Origin: Lophium mytilinum
Taxonomy: Eukaryota > Ascomycota > Dothideomycetes > Mytilinidiales > Mytilinidiaceae
Assembly: GCA_010093605.1 (NCBI GenBank)
Contig: MU004181.1
Span: 2,510,215-2,574,214, forward strand
Direction: 5' to 3'
DNA: 64,000 nucleotides
Shown here: positions 43,151 through 55,190 of the stretch, in pieces
Numbering within the stretch: position 1 is the first letter of the stretch
Layout: each line of letters opens with the position of its first letter
Made by a program: the position numbers and the translations under genes
The notes under the pieces: model-generated
Told to the model about the DNA's origin: nothing
Database searches by the model: none
Seen by the model: only the letters and a program-made list of their open reading frames with translations

Positions 43151-43508
43151 ACAGAGGAGGTATAAGACGAAAAGAGTGAAGAGCTCAAGTAACCTAAATT
43201 TGTGTATATATTTGCACTAAATCCTGTAAAATGGAGCGTTCCGAAGCTTACTTCTTAGAGACATTCAACCTGACGTAACGCTTGTAACTAATTCATCTTC
43301 ACTGTGAAACTCAGATACGGTGAAACTCTGCTGTCTCTTAGAGACGAGGTAATTCATGTAAATCAGCAGTACCTGGGTACTTCATGAGCCCACAAGCCCT
43401 TGCCTATCTAAATGTACAACCTCTACAGCACGCTCAGAGTTGCTAGCGTCGAGAATCGTGATCAGTGAAGCATCCTGAACGTAAGGTCTAGATCTCCTCC
43501 CTTACCCC
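43151..43508. other. Convergent 3' intergenic region
   Basis: 358 bp between the thiolase stop and the esterase stop. No gene seen. Confidence 0.5.
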
Positions 43509-45435
43509 CTAAACATGCCTCCTTCTCGCCCACTTAGTCAAATACTCTCTCCCAGCCAACCGATATGTATCTTCTTCCACATAACTACCCCCTTGCTGCT
43601 TCGTCTGCAGCACTAAATTCAACCCCCTCTTCCCATCACTATACTTCGGCCATTTAGGCAACCCTTCCGCATTCGGACTCCCACCATTGATAAAATTGAC
43701 CCACTGCGCGCTCATCTGATCACTCAACTCCTTGTGCTCCGGCCACGGCCCGACAAACTGCGGATTCGCCATCACGAACGCTACCTCGCTGAAGTGCGCA
43801 ACGCCCTTGTAGGCGGGTGCCAAGCTCCCCGTAAGATCGAGATACGTCGCGTTCGTGCTGTTGACGAAGGCGCGAGTGTTGAATCGGTAGATGTACGTAG
43901 GGCTGTACTTTGCGTAGTTGCGGGCATCACTGAGACGCGTTGCATGGTAGAATGCATCACCGAGAATGGCGGCGATCCGCTTGTATTGATACCCCTTGTC
44001 TGCGAAGCGCTCGGCGCCCGTGTTGAGCGGAATACCGAGAGCAGGGTCGTCTGGGTAGAGTCGCATAATCTCGCGGACAGTGGAGGGCGGGAAGTCGAAC
44101 CCTGTGCTGTTGAGAAGGTAGGAGTAGACATCGTCGTCCGTGTTGATGACGCCGTCGGCTGGGGCGTTGTCGGTACCCTCATCGCTGTTAGTTCCGTAGA
44201 GATGCGGGATATGGGCGAAGCGGCCAGACTGCAGGAGCTCGGTTGGGTAGTTGGGGATTATGTCGCCGTCGACGGTGGGATAGAAGCCGGGGCCGCCAAC
44301 TTTGGAGCTGTCCAAGAAAGGGTATATAGTTTCGTACGGAATAGTGCGCAGACAGGCTAACGTGTCGATGGCCTCAGAGCAGTTTACTTGGGATACGAGT
44401 GTGTTATAGATTGGTTGGTACCATGAAGAGCCGTTGTACCAGGCGGTAGTCGCACTACCAGATTCCTGAATGGAGCGGTGGAAGAGGCCTGAAGTTTGAC
44501 CTCCATAGCTTAGGAGGAGTTGGCCCTAGAAAACCACATGAGCAGAGTTCACTAGATACACATTGGTGACGATGAGCGAAGTTCACATACAATTGCAAAC
44601 GAGCCAGCCGATTCTCCCCATATGGTTACGCTGTCTTTGTCTCCACCAAACGCTGCTATGTTCTCGGAAATCCAGGCTAAGCCCTTTCGCATGTCTCGAA
44701 GAGCCAGATTGGTGTTTCCAGAGCCCTAGATCTAGATCAGCACTATTTGATAGAGGCAAGAAGAGGTCCCTTACCTGTACTTCAATACTATATAGCATAC
44801 CCCAACCACCCTTCCGATAGTTTATAGAAGCGCCAATAATAGGCTTTCCGATCTCCACGGATCTTTGAACCAGGTATGTGAGATTGTAGTTCGGAATACC
44901 GCTAGTTCCCACTTGATAGCTGCATACATGTGACTCATTAGTAAAGAGCTCCTTCATAGTTTATTTGACGCTGAGAGAAAGGGCCAGTCTCAATGCATTC
45001 TTACGACCCGAGATGATATTTTGAGTTGGAAATCATCGGAAAAAGAACTGACCTTCCACCATGGATCCAGAGCACTACTGGCAGCTTCTCATATCCTTTC
45101 AATCCAGCCGGCTTCACGATATTGATACTAAGACAATCCTCGCTCATTCCATAAACCCCATCAGACGCCAGGTCATTATCAGGACAGGCATTTCCGTACT
45201 GCTTAGCAGCCCGAACTCCTTCCCACGACTCGTTCAGTCCCTGGGGAATCAGAAACCGATTTTGTCCGCCAGTGTCTTGGGCATATGGAATGCCCAGGAA
45301 AAGTTCCTGCTTGAATTCAGGTAGAAACAGACCAGAATACGAGCCATTGATCACCTTAACGATTGGATCTGTAGCAAGAGTCACCGCAACGAGGTATGAG
45401 AGAGACAATGCCTTCCGGAGTAGCCGCGACCTCAT
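43509..45435 (-). CDS. Secreted type-B carboxylesterase/lipase
   Basis: Model complement(join(43509..44525,44591..44725,44775..44919,45053..45435)), 559 residues; phases match at all three introns. A signal peptide (basic MRSRLLRKALS, hydrophobic SYLVAVTLA) precedes the mature chain. Carboxylesterase-B motifs: EDCLSINIVKP near residue 96, oxyanion WIHGGSY, nucleophile GESAG (Ser about 215), acid in SDEGTD, and a His candidate in KGVAHFSE. Several sequons support secretion. The family includes fungal lipases, cholinesterase-like and feruloyl/tannin-type esterases; the substrate is unclear. Length is normal and all catalytic parts are present. Confidence 0.9.
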
Positions 45436-46436
45436 GCTGGGCAGGTAAGTAGGATGCTAGCACAAGTGCTGGCAGCAGATTTGGAGATCCTGGAAGGACG
45501 CTTGGGAGCGTCAAATGTATCACCACAAGTCTTGTCGGCCGGCCTAGCTTTTCTGCCGTAAACCAGCGTTGAAAGTGGCGTGCTCGGTATTACGGTTGCA
45601 AAGGAGGATGTACTCCGCTCTTGAGGCCAGGGATAGCTGCAGGTACGAACCACAACAAGGCAAGGATCAGCTGCAGAAGAGGCAGGTGGGATACCAGCAC
45701 CATCGGAGATTCACAGTGCCGCTGCATTTTCGATCAGTGGAGACTGACTTTCGGTCGAATACTTGAGGATATGATCTTTGGATGTTCGATGTAGTTGAAG
45801 ACACATGCGGGAGTATCTTTGGAGGACGCAGTGCAGAGCCTGGCTTTGAGACTGTATCATGGCAATCGCCATCCCAGCAAGATCCAAGTTCTTTGCTATA
45901 AATCTTGCCCCGATGCATATATGAACGAAGCACGAGCTCCTTGAGATGAATATTGATGAAATAGGAAAGCTACTTACACGAGACATATATGAGGCTGGTG
46001 AAAGCGACTGGCAGTTCTTCCTGTAAAGTCTCTCTAATTCAACGTGCAATTACAGTGGCAATCGTCCGGCAATACAGTTCTACTGATAACAAAACCGGCA
46101 ATAAATCCATCGCATTTCACAATAATAACCTGCATCTTGGATGATGTTTCGGGCCGTGGAAACGGTATCGTCGGAAGAGATCCATCGGGGACAGGGGTTG
46201 GTCATGCTTATCGATACTCCAGACTTCAGGATCCTTCCACTCCCTACCTACTACCATTCGCTGGACTCGGGATGAAAGCTGCCGTTCCTCTTCTTAGCTT
46301 GTCTAGAGTCAGTAGGGCCAGTGTTGATGAGGGGGGCGGATGAGGGGCTACTTGATGCGCCCATGGATGCTGTGATAAGGTGTGACTCTTTCCACAGCTC
46401 TCCCCTCCTCGCGTTTCGGAACGAATCTAACAGATC
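45436..46436. other. Divergent intergenic region (esterase / amidase)
   Basis: 1 kb between divergent start codons. Short frames on both strands lack domains or good starts. No gene called. Confidence 0.5.
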
Positions 46437-48260
46437 ATGGCCGTATCAGAATCCTGGGAAGCCATTGCCGCTCGCAAACAACAAGAACGCGATTCCAAGA
46501 TACCCCCGCAATGGCGGATACCAACCTCTCTCCTTCCAAAGCCCGATGTCCTCGACGTCCACGATTTTCCAAAGACCTCCGGCTTCTTCACGGATAGGGA
46601 GCTGCTTGTGACCGAGTCCACGGCGTCCACAGCCGTCTCTAAGATCGCGTCGGGAGAATGGTCAGCTCTGGAGGTCACCGAGGCCGTCTGCAAGCGCGCC
46701 GCAGTCGCGCAGCAGTTGTTGAATTGCATCACCGAAATATACTTCGAAGAAGCCATCGCACGAGCGAAAGAGCTAGACGAGATATTCAAGCGGGATGGAA
46801 AGACGATTGGGCCACTGCACGGGCTCCCGATAAGTCTGAAGGTACGTTCAATTGCAACTAGATGGAAAGCCCTTTTGCTAATGCTGTGTACCTACTAGGA
46901 CCAATTCAATATCAAGGGGCTGGATTCGACGATCGGCTATGTTTCGTACGCCGAGAAACCGGCTACCTCAGACTCAACGCTGGTGACGGTCCTTGTCCAA
47001 GCTGGAGCGATTTTATACGTCAAGACGAACGTTCCAGCTACGCTGATGATGGGAGAATCCGTGAACAACGTTTTTGGTCGTACAAAGAACCCCCGGAATA
47101 GAGAGCTGACTTCTGGCGGATCTTCGGGGGGTGAGTCTTGCCTCGTGTCATTCCGGGGAAGTTTCATGGGTGTTGGGACGGATATCGGAGGCAGCATCCG
47201 CCATCCCTCATCGTTTACAGGCTTGACTGCGATGAGACCATCTCATGGACGAGTCTCATACCAAAACGCCGTCAACACGTACCTCGGCCAAGAAGCAGTG
47301 CGATCTTGTGCAGGGCCAATGTGCCGTTCAGTCTCTGATATTCGCCTTTTCATGTCTGCAGTCGCAAGCCAGACGCCATGGTTACTCGATCCTCAGACTC
47401 TGCCCATACCATGGAGGTCAGATGACGAGAAGCTACCCGAAAAGCTCTGCTTTGGTTTTGGAATGGGGGACGGAACTGTGATGCCCACTCCTCCTCTCAT
47501 GCGAGCCATGGAGCTCACCAAAGCAAAACTCATCGCTGCAGGCCATTCATTCATTGACTTCATTCCCTCTGAGCATATAGAAGCGGCAGATATCATCTCC
47601 AAGATGTGGGAGGCTGACTCTGGAGAGGAATTCCAACGCGACACGGATGTCTCGGGAGAGCCTCTACATCCGCAACTCGAGTCTTGGCTAGGCCACACTG
47701 CGGAAGTAGAGAAACAAAGCGTTTTTGACACCTGGCAGAATCAACATAAAAGGGCTCTGCTTGCACAGCGGTGGCTTGAAAAATGGCAAGCTACAGCATC
47801 GGAAACTGGGACCGGAAGACCAATAGACGGGCTCATTATGCCAAGCACACCGTTTCCTGCGCCCAGACACGATGCCGGGTATCCAGTAAGTAGCAGGTCG
47901 ACGACTGGGATCGATGGATAGCTAACATCTTCAGCACCATTGGGGCGCGTTATCCCCTCTCCTGGACCTGACTACTGGTGTCTTCCCGGTCACTCAGGTC
48001 AATCTGAAGAAGGACGTGATACCAGCAGACTGGAAACCAATCTCAGATACTGATGAGAAGGTGTGGAAGTACTGTGAGTCGCCTCATTACGCTCGCGAGA
48101 TACCAGTGCAAAACTGACACAAGTTTCTTGGAAAGACGGGAAGCCAGAAAACCACGAGAATGCTTTGGTCGGGCTTACCGTCATTGGGCGCAGACTCGAA
48201 GAGGAGAAAGTTACGGCAATGCTGGATGTCATCAACAAAGCTGTGGGTATAGATTATTGA
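46437..48260 (+). CDS. Amidase signature enzyme (acetamidase/fatty-acid-amide-hydrolase-like)
   Basis: Model join(46437..46841,46899..47885,47935..48073,48124..48260), 555 residues; all phases match. Amidase-signature family with the Ser-cisSer-Lys triad: Lys at residue about 135 (LHGLPISLK), cis-Ser in TSGGSSGGE (about 210) and nucleophile Ser in GTDIGGSIR (about 234). It hydrolyses amides to acid plus ammonia or amine. The N-terminal SWEAIAARKQQERDSKIPPQWRIP is typical of fungal general amidases such as AmdS. Substrates may be acetamide, aromatic or fatty amides; not decidable here. No targeting signal noticed. Confidence 0.9.
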
Positions 48261-48870
48261 AGCACTGCCGCTTGCACTTGCTTTGGTAATATGTCAACGA
48301 CTCAATCCATCGCGTCTGAGCCATTCTTCGTTGACTTGACTTACCTTGAACTGAGTATCATTCTCCCCCCCTCATCAATCTTGAAGCACGCCACAGAGTG
48401 TCGAACAGTGTTGTAGGATATTTTGCTTCTTCAAGCCTTTAATTTGTATTTCTCCTTAGCGGAGTCGACTTTTGGGCCACACTACATTGACCTTCGCCAG
48501 GCCGTGTTACATGGATGAACACGATGTAAGAAGCACCAGTATTTCCACTCCGCAACTTGCTCGACAACCTTCTGAGAGAATACCGACAGATTTTCCACAT
48601 GATAGCGCGTGACGAGTATCACGAAATAAGTATATCGTACATTTGTTTCCGTCGTGAATGGACCCACGATCGTGGCCGCTCGGCATGAACAGAAACTATA
48701 CATATCTGCGTTTCCAATGGTCAGCATAGTAAAGGAGAACGGGGAAAGTTCGTACCCATAAGATGCGTCGTGTTAAATCGTATTAGACTCCCGTTGAGTC
48801 TTTAGAGTGGTTCCCAGATTATGACCACAGGTGAGGAAGGTCTCTCTCACAGTCGGAGGACCGTCGAACT
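48261..48870. other. Convergent 3' intergenic region
   Basis: About 610 bp between the amidase stop and the stop of the MGAWG-type gene. Nothing recognised. Confidence 0.5.
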
Positions 48871-50148
48871 TCAATGGTAAGAGTTCGAGGCCTGGTACGA
48901 GTTCGAGCCTCCGATGGTCTGAGCGCCAGCACGGCTGTCGTAAGCCAGGCCATTAGGGCTCTGAGTTCTGCCATCATATGTCAGAGAAGGGCGTGGCCAG
49001 AGCATGAAAGCAGGCATGGAAGGCTGCGAGTAGACAGAGCTACCAAGGACGCGGAACTGCTGATGAGCCTGATACATAGAGTTCCACATCGGGCAATGAA
49101 TAGGGCAGGTGCATTGCATAGGGTATGGATTTGGAGTTGAGTATGGATTCGGAGTTGAGTATGGATTTGGGGCTGAGTAGGGGTAGTTTTGAACAAGAGA
49201 GTGGTCGGGATAGAACCCCATAGGGTGGTAGGGAAGTATAGGTCGTGATTGCATGGCAGGCTGATTGAGAATAGGGACTGAATACGAAATAGGAGGGAGG
49301 TCATCGAACATGCTTGTCCTCGGGCGTCAGATAATGGGAAGTAGTGAGCAAACTGTCGCATACCTGAGTATCTTTGGCTCCCTCACAACGTCCTCAACAT
49401 CCGCAGTATCGGCTTCACTGTGGCTTCTCTTTGTACCCTTCTTCAAGGCAACTCCTTCGTCGTTCTGCCGGGGCTTCTTCGCCTTGCCCGCCGCCTGCAC
49501 AGCAATCTGCTCGCCACCATCGGAGTCTACATCTCTGTAGGGTTCTTTCTCCTTTTCAGTAGAGGCCCCTCCTTTCTTTTCATTCTGCTGACGTGTGTCT
49601 TCATCACCGAGGCGGTTCATGGTTTCAAGAAGGCCCTTGTCGCCGAAGTTGTGCGGCTGTCCAGCGGTGTACTTGCTCAGCGCCTGCTTCATTCTGGCCA
49701 CCTTCTCATCACCCATTCCGCCTTCCTCGCAACGACGATACACACGCTTGATGAGCTTGATATGAGACTCCTCGATGGTGCAACCCAATTTCATGGCGAG
49801 GACTGCAAGCATCACGATCTCGTACCGCGGCTGCGGGCGCATCTTCTGGCGTCTGTCGAACATCGCCTTGAGCAGGCCGTCATTGAGCTTGTCAACAGTG
49901 ACGGCGGGGTCATCGGGAAACATAAGGTCCTCGACGCCAGCTTCGTCGGCGAGGTCGGCTGCGATGTCGTAGTCATAGTCGGACTCGAGGAAGTTGAAGC
50001 CCCAGGCACCCATCCTGAGTTTCAGTGACGTGAGCGTAGTGTGCGTACTGACAGAGAAGTCTCTGAGAAGAGTTACACTGGATGAGAATGGTGAGGCGAG
50101 CGAAGGGAGAGATGGGAGTGATAGGAGAGATGAGATGGAATGACGCAT
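48871..50148 (-). CDS. MGAWG-type fungal protein with repeat-bearing Tyr/Pro tail
   Basis: Model complement(join(48871..49312,49364..50148)), 408 residues; the 51-bp intron joins in phase. The first 45 residues are Ser/Leu/Thr-rich; a second Met at residue 46 begins MGAWGFNFLESDYDYDIAADL, which looks like the true start of a small domain seen in many fungi and bacteria (MGAWG/MGTWG start), so the start may be 50013. That domain runs to about residue 190, followed by a Lys/Glu/Asp-rich linker and KKGTKRSH, a possible nuclear signal. Exon 2 encodes a low-complexity Tyr/Pro/Ser/Asn/Gln tail containing three tandem NPYS(T/A)P-type units. Function unknown. Confidence 0.7.
49123..49176 (-). repeat. 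Three tandem 18-bp units in coding sequence
   Basis: Units 49123-49140, 49141-49158 and 49159-49176 each read GTATGGAT(T/C)(T)GG-GTTGA-like and encode the hexapeptide repeat (PNPYST order) in the tail of the MGAWG-type protein. In frame, so length changes would keep the protein open. Confidence 0.8.
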
Positions 50149-50746
50149 GTTGAGGTTGAAATAAGCTATCCCCTAAGTCCGCCAAGGTGACCACGTGAGC
50201 GTCGCAACACTCCCTCCATCTCAAAGACTACTCAATAAGAAGCCGAGAGATGAGTATAAAGAGCTCAAGTAACAAGCACTGATGTTGCCGCTTGGATATG
50301 GGACATATTGATTCATATTGGCCGCCTTATTGTCCAACTGGATCAAGCTCGAAGTTAGCGAGGATCTAAGGCACGATGACCAACTGTTGAATCTTGTATT
50401 AGGGCAGGATGATAGATAAGTATCTTGCTGTTGGTAACGGTTCGTGCGTGGCATTATTAATCCTACTGCATTAGGTATGCTCCTCACAAATTATGTCTCT
50501 CTCCCTACTGCATATCGTTTTCTACAACCCACCCTCAACCCAACTCGTCCAAAAGCCAGATCGATGGATCCAATGTCCAAATGTACAGACTCCAAAACAT
50601 GTGAAAACCAACAGTCCAAAAAACTCCGCGGTATGAAGGGCTGAGTCTTCTACTGCGTGCCGCTGAGCAAACCCTGGCAATATCATTCAGCATATTTGTC
50701 TCCAACAAAGGTGTAAGAATAGCAATGAATCATGTAAGCTCTTGGC
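50149..50746. other. Intergenic region
   Basis: About 600 bp of promoter (MGAWG-type gene) and 3' flank (glyoxal oxidase). No gene seen. Confidence 0.5.
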
Positions 50747-53535
50747 TTACGAGACTTGAACAAACTGCCCAATGGCAGGGACTCCGTCCACCAACACATA
50801 GACCACGTATGGCCCAGGCGGCGCAATGTTTCGAGTGGGTGGCATATTGACGGTCAGTTGTTGCGCTGAAGCCCCAGCTTTGAATCCGGTGCTGTCGAGA
50901 AAAGCCATTCGGTGACCCATGTGTACTGAGTGTGTCACAAATCCACCATGGTAAAGTGCAACTTTGACACCCTTCGCATTCGTGGGTGCATTGAACTGGA
51001 TCCCAAACGATGACCCATCCGCCTGGAGAGTCGTGGATGTCAATTTGACACCTGTGGGGCGCCTTTTAGCAGCATCTCCTTGCAAGTACGGAGGTGTGTA
51101 TATCTCAACTCGGAATTCGGTGATAAAAGGGATTTGTGGCGACGACGAAAGCACAGGTTGCTCGACTGGGTTTGATCCGGCAATCATGAGGGTGCCATCG
51201 AGGAGTAGTAAGGCGACCGAGTGATACAGACGTGGTATGTCAGTACTTGCGCCAGTTGTCCAGCGTTGGCCGAGGCTTTTAGCCGGATCGTAAATGAGAG
51301 CCTCAAAGGTTGGCCCGGCTGCGAGACCAAAACCTTGGGCTCCTTTGTTGCATCCGTTCAAGAAGATTACTGTACCGTCCGGAAGCAATGTGCCTTCGAC
51401 CATACCTCGGCCTTCGGGCATGCTGTCCATCTCCCAGGATGGGTTGGTATCAAGCGGTCGTATACGTCCGCAAGAGGGATCCGTTGGAGAGGTGATGTCC
51501 TGGTAGGCTCCACCGCCGCAAATAATAACGTCTGGATTCCACTGAGAGTCGCTGGATAGTGGCAAGAGGACCGAGCCACCAGTGTTGGGGTATGTGCGGA
51601 AGTCTCCGGGCAGGTCAGCAAAATTGCGGATGGTCTTGCCAGTTGAAACGTTGAAAAGCTCCGATGACTTGGAAACAAACACAAATAGTGAGCCATCATT
51701 TAGCAGATGCATGAAGGGATACATGTAGTAGGGTTGGGTCTTCACGAGAATATCCATGGAGATACTGTTGCCGTTTGAGATACCTGAACGATCAAGAATC
51801 TCGTACGTGGGATTGTTGTTCGCTTTGACACTGGGATCGAGGCCGTTCAGGCTGCCTGATGCGACAAATATAGTACCATCCGGCATGATTTGCGCCGATG
51901 GATACCATCTTGCCGTATTAAGCTTATTTCCAGGCTCATTCCAGTCCTTTCCATTGAGCGAATCATCTGTTGCCGACCTATTGAGGTAGCGGATGCCCGT
52001 GAAGCCGTCGCCAACAGTCGGATCCATCCAAGCCAAGGGAGCATTGCCACCAAGTGCAAGAAACTGTCCGTCCGCCAGAAAGATACCGCCAGCACAAAAT
52101 GCGTTCGTTTTGTAGGCTAGAGGGACAACAGAGTTATCTTGAGGATTGAACTCCGAGGAGTACGCGAATTGGCCATTGGGTAGCTTGAGATCGGTGAAAT
52201 TTTCGACCTTATCTAGGAAGACGACACGGCCATTGGGTAAGAGACCAGCATGCATAGCAGGCACGCCAGACTTTCCAACCACTTTAAAAGATCCGGGATT
52301 AGGGTTCGCAGGTGCGGGGCTCGGTCCAGGGGCGGGGACCACGGGGCCTCCAAGACAAGGTCCAGACTGACAGCCGTCACCGCAATGTGCGGTCGTGTTC
52401 CCACAATAGCCATACATTGAACAACATGCTCCTTGGTTCCAATCTCCGCAGACAGTGCCGCCGAAGTTGACACCACAAGAACCATCAGTAGTAGGCTTCC
52501 CAGTAGCAGAGGGATTCGCGGAGATGGTTGACGATGGCTTGCCAAGAACTGGTTCACCGGATGTGGTTACTGAGGGGGGAGTGCTAGAGACAGGAGGTGT
52601 GCATCCACTCTGGCACCCCACGCCGCAATGATCCGGAGTGGTGCCGCAGTATCTAGAAAACATCAATAAGCGAAAGCGAATAGCTAAGGTATCATATCAC
52701 TCACCCATACTGTGAACAGCAGCCTCCGTATTCTCCATTTGGGTCACAAGTCGCTCCGCCGAAATCCTTTCCGCATTGTCCAGGCGGGGGGCTTGAAGAA
52801 GGCTCGGCAACTTTGCTAACAGAAGTTGGGACGGTTGTGGTGCTGCAGTCGCTCTGACAACCATTTGCAGGCAAACAGTAATCATCAGTGCTTCCGCAGT
52901 ATCCGTATTGACTACACAGTGTTACTATGCGCCTTAGATCTTGGATTTCCAACTCACCTGCAGCATCTACCTTCGGGTTTATTGGGATCGCAAACCGCTC
53001 CACCAAAGCCTGAGCCACAACGACCATCTAGCCTCGGGGAAGCAACTGAAGCGCTAGGGACCGCAGGGGCCTTATTGACGGGTATTGATCTACACCCCGA
53101 CGAACAGCCCTTTCCACAGTGAGCTGGAGTACTTCCGCACTACCCATGATTAGCCATTGTGAGCCCATACTACAGTGGATATGTTTTACCCATCCGTATT
53201 CACTACAGCACGCGAGAGGTCCGAGACACAACGTGTTCCCATAGTTCGGTCCGCATCTTTGGTCGCCTCGCTCTTCTAGTATAGCTACGTCACGTCGAAA
53301 CGATCGAGGGTAGAGGTCTTCGGTTGCAAGAACCGCTTTGCAGCTATTTCGTAATTTAGATTGGTTCCTAAACGAAGGGGATCGCTCACATGTTTGTTTC
53401 GGTGCACCGCTGACCGCGCAGACACGAGCTATGCTCTACCGATGAGTAATTGCATGTCGGCTGTACCCAGTGAAATTTTATGTTGGCCGTTACGATACCG
53501 ACGAAGACTGCGATGGAAAGGGTTGAAATTCGCAT
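50747..53535 (-). CDS. Secreted glyoxal oxidase (AA5-like) with four chitin-binding (CBM18) domains
   Basis: Model complement(join(50747..52652,52705..52911,52958..53139,53190..53275,53415..53535)). The signal peptide MRISTLSIAVFVGIVTA is followed by four hevein-type CBM18 modules (each with C-x-G..CC-S-x-YG-x-CG..C..GC-x-S-x-C pattern), a Pro-rich linker, and a galactose-oxidase/glyoxal-oxidase beta-propeller. Copper-radical residues visible: Cys in NAFCAGG, Tyr in ARWYPSA, Tyr-His in RLYHSV and the last His in THSVHMGH. AA5_1 glyoxal oxidases oxidise aldehydes with O2 and make H2O2. The chitin-binding modules likely anchor the enzyme to chitin (own wall or prey). The first intron (53276-53414) is the only tentative part: the GTCAGC donor is chosen for phase. 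Confidence 0.87.
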
Positions 53536-54309
53536 AATGAAGATCTGTGTGATGTATCTTGTAAGTCAGTTATGATTGCAACCTGCCTGGAACCGGACTC
53601 AGACAATCCAAAAGCTAATCCAAACCCGGTACGAAGGACGACGCGCCGACGGTAAGAACAGATCGCGTGCAAAGCGAGTGATGCATGTAGATCTGTTGAA
53701 CCGCAAGATGAAGGCACTGGATGAAAACTTAGAGAGAGAGATGCTCTTGACTATCTGAAATAGCAGGGTCCGGGTGCTCTTTCGTTCTTAGGCGCAAGAT
53801 ATCGATGGCAGATCGATGAAAGGCAAGACCTACCTAGATCAGTTCCCGAGACTTCTTTCGTAAAAGAAAGATGCTATCAAGGAGGCTGCTGCGGCGATAT
53901 TGGAAGTTGATTTACACGCTCAATATTCGGCAGTGAAGTATGGAGTACAAGAAGATGAGCCTTCGACGGAATGGTACTCAGGAGATGCAAGGCAGCGTAA
54001 TTTATAGCGAGGGGCCGGCAGATACCCCTAGATGTCGTTGACAAGAGGTGTGGCCTACAGCAGAGATGGAACGAATGACGGCTTCAAAGCGAACGGCGGC
54101 GGTGAACGTTCATCAAGACTAGATCGTGCTAACATTTAACAATGCAGGGTCAAGAACGAGACAGAGAAAACTAAGAAGCTTGATTGCAGACAGCTAGGGT
54201 AGCTAAGCATGGTGGCCCAAGACACGCATGCGGGAGGCTCCCAGCATGGCTGACCCGTGCCGTATCCCGTCCGTCAAGCAGCTCTACGACCCACTTAACC
54301 ATTACCTGG
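53536..54309. other. Intergenic region
   Basis: Promoter of the glyoxal oxidase and 3' flank of the small secreted protein. No gene recognised. Confidence 0.45.
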
Positions 54310-54791
54310 TCACTGCATTGATCGTTTTGGAGATTGTCGTGACAGCTCTAACCCAATATAGCCAATGACAAGGTCCGCGATGTTGAGTGTCGTGTCGCAT
54401 CTGGCACTAAAATCTGCAGATGGATCTATCCTGATCATAGGACCGAAGCCTTCATAGGGGCTGGAAAGGTGTTTGCATGTTCGTATCGGATCCCGACAAG
54501 CCCTTAAATGAAGTATTGGGCCAGTTTGTGTTCCCATGAGGCATATCCGGGGCTGAAAGCCTGCCGGGGGATGCGGAAGGGGCGTAAAGAGGCCAGCGAT
54601 TCTTGATATGTCATTCGGCGAACTACATCCAGAGTAACAGTTGGATTACCTGAGCAAAAGGGGAGTTGCTTCGATGCCTCAGGGATATCGTGTTGTGTTG
54701 AGGGGAAGTTGTCGTTGACGGCGACGTTGGCTAGTGGGTCAGCCCGGCAGCTTAATAATAGACAGGCTATCAGGAACAGGTCTAGCTTCAT
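54310..54791 (-). CDS. Small secreted Cys-containing protein (candidate effector)
   Basis: Model complement(join(54310..54560,54650..54791)), 130 residues. Exon 1 encodes a clear signal peptide (MKLDLFLIACLLLSCRA) and about 30 mature residues. An 89-bp intron with donor GTAATC and acceptor CCGGCAG joins, in phase, to exon 2. The mature part would have five Cys (F-C-S, R-I-C, R-A-C, R-T-C, A-R-C). Without splicing the first frame would end after 95 residues, so the spliced model is preferred but unproven. Family unknown. Small size, signal peptide and Cys content suit an apoplastic effector or antimicrobial protein, which is inference. Confidence 0.5.
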
Positions 54792-55190
54792 CGAACTCCT
54801 TTCCGTTGCAAAAACACTGGTACAGCATTCGTTATCCCACCACTTGAAGGGCTCCAGGCCGGTATCAATATATTTTCTGAGGTACCAATGTCACGCCCGG
54901 CCCGCTCCGTAAACCCACTGCCGCGAACTTGGTCGTCGACTTGCGTTGCAACCACGAGAAGCCACGATGCCCCGAAGTACACAAACCACCATCCTGTGGT
55001 TACAGTGAAAGAGTCACAGTCGTACAGAGAAAACTATCTAGCGAACGCATCATAACAATCACCCGATGCAACACAATCATGAATCTGCTCCCCCCATCAA
55101 ACGCCGCCTAGAACTGCTCCGATCCTTGACCCTCATATTCTATCGTCACCACTTCGCATCTTTCGCTGCTGCGAATAGGCACCTCAACAC
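54792..55190. other. Intergenic region
   Basis: About 400 bp; no gene seen. Confidence 0.4.
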
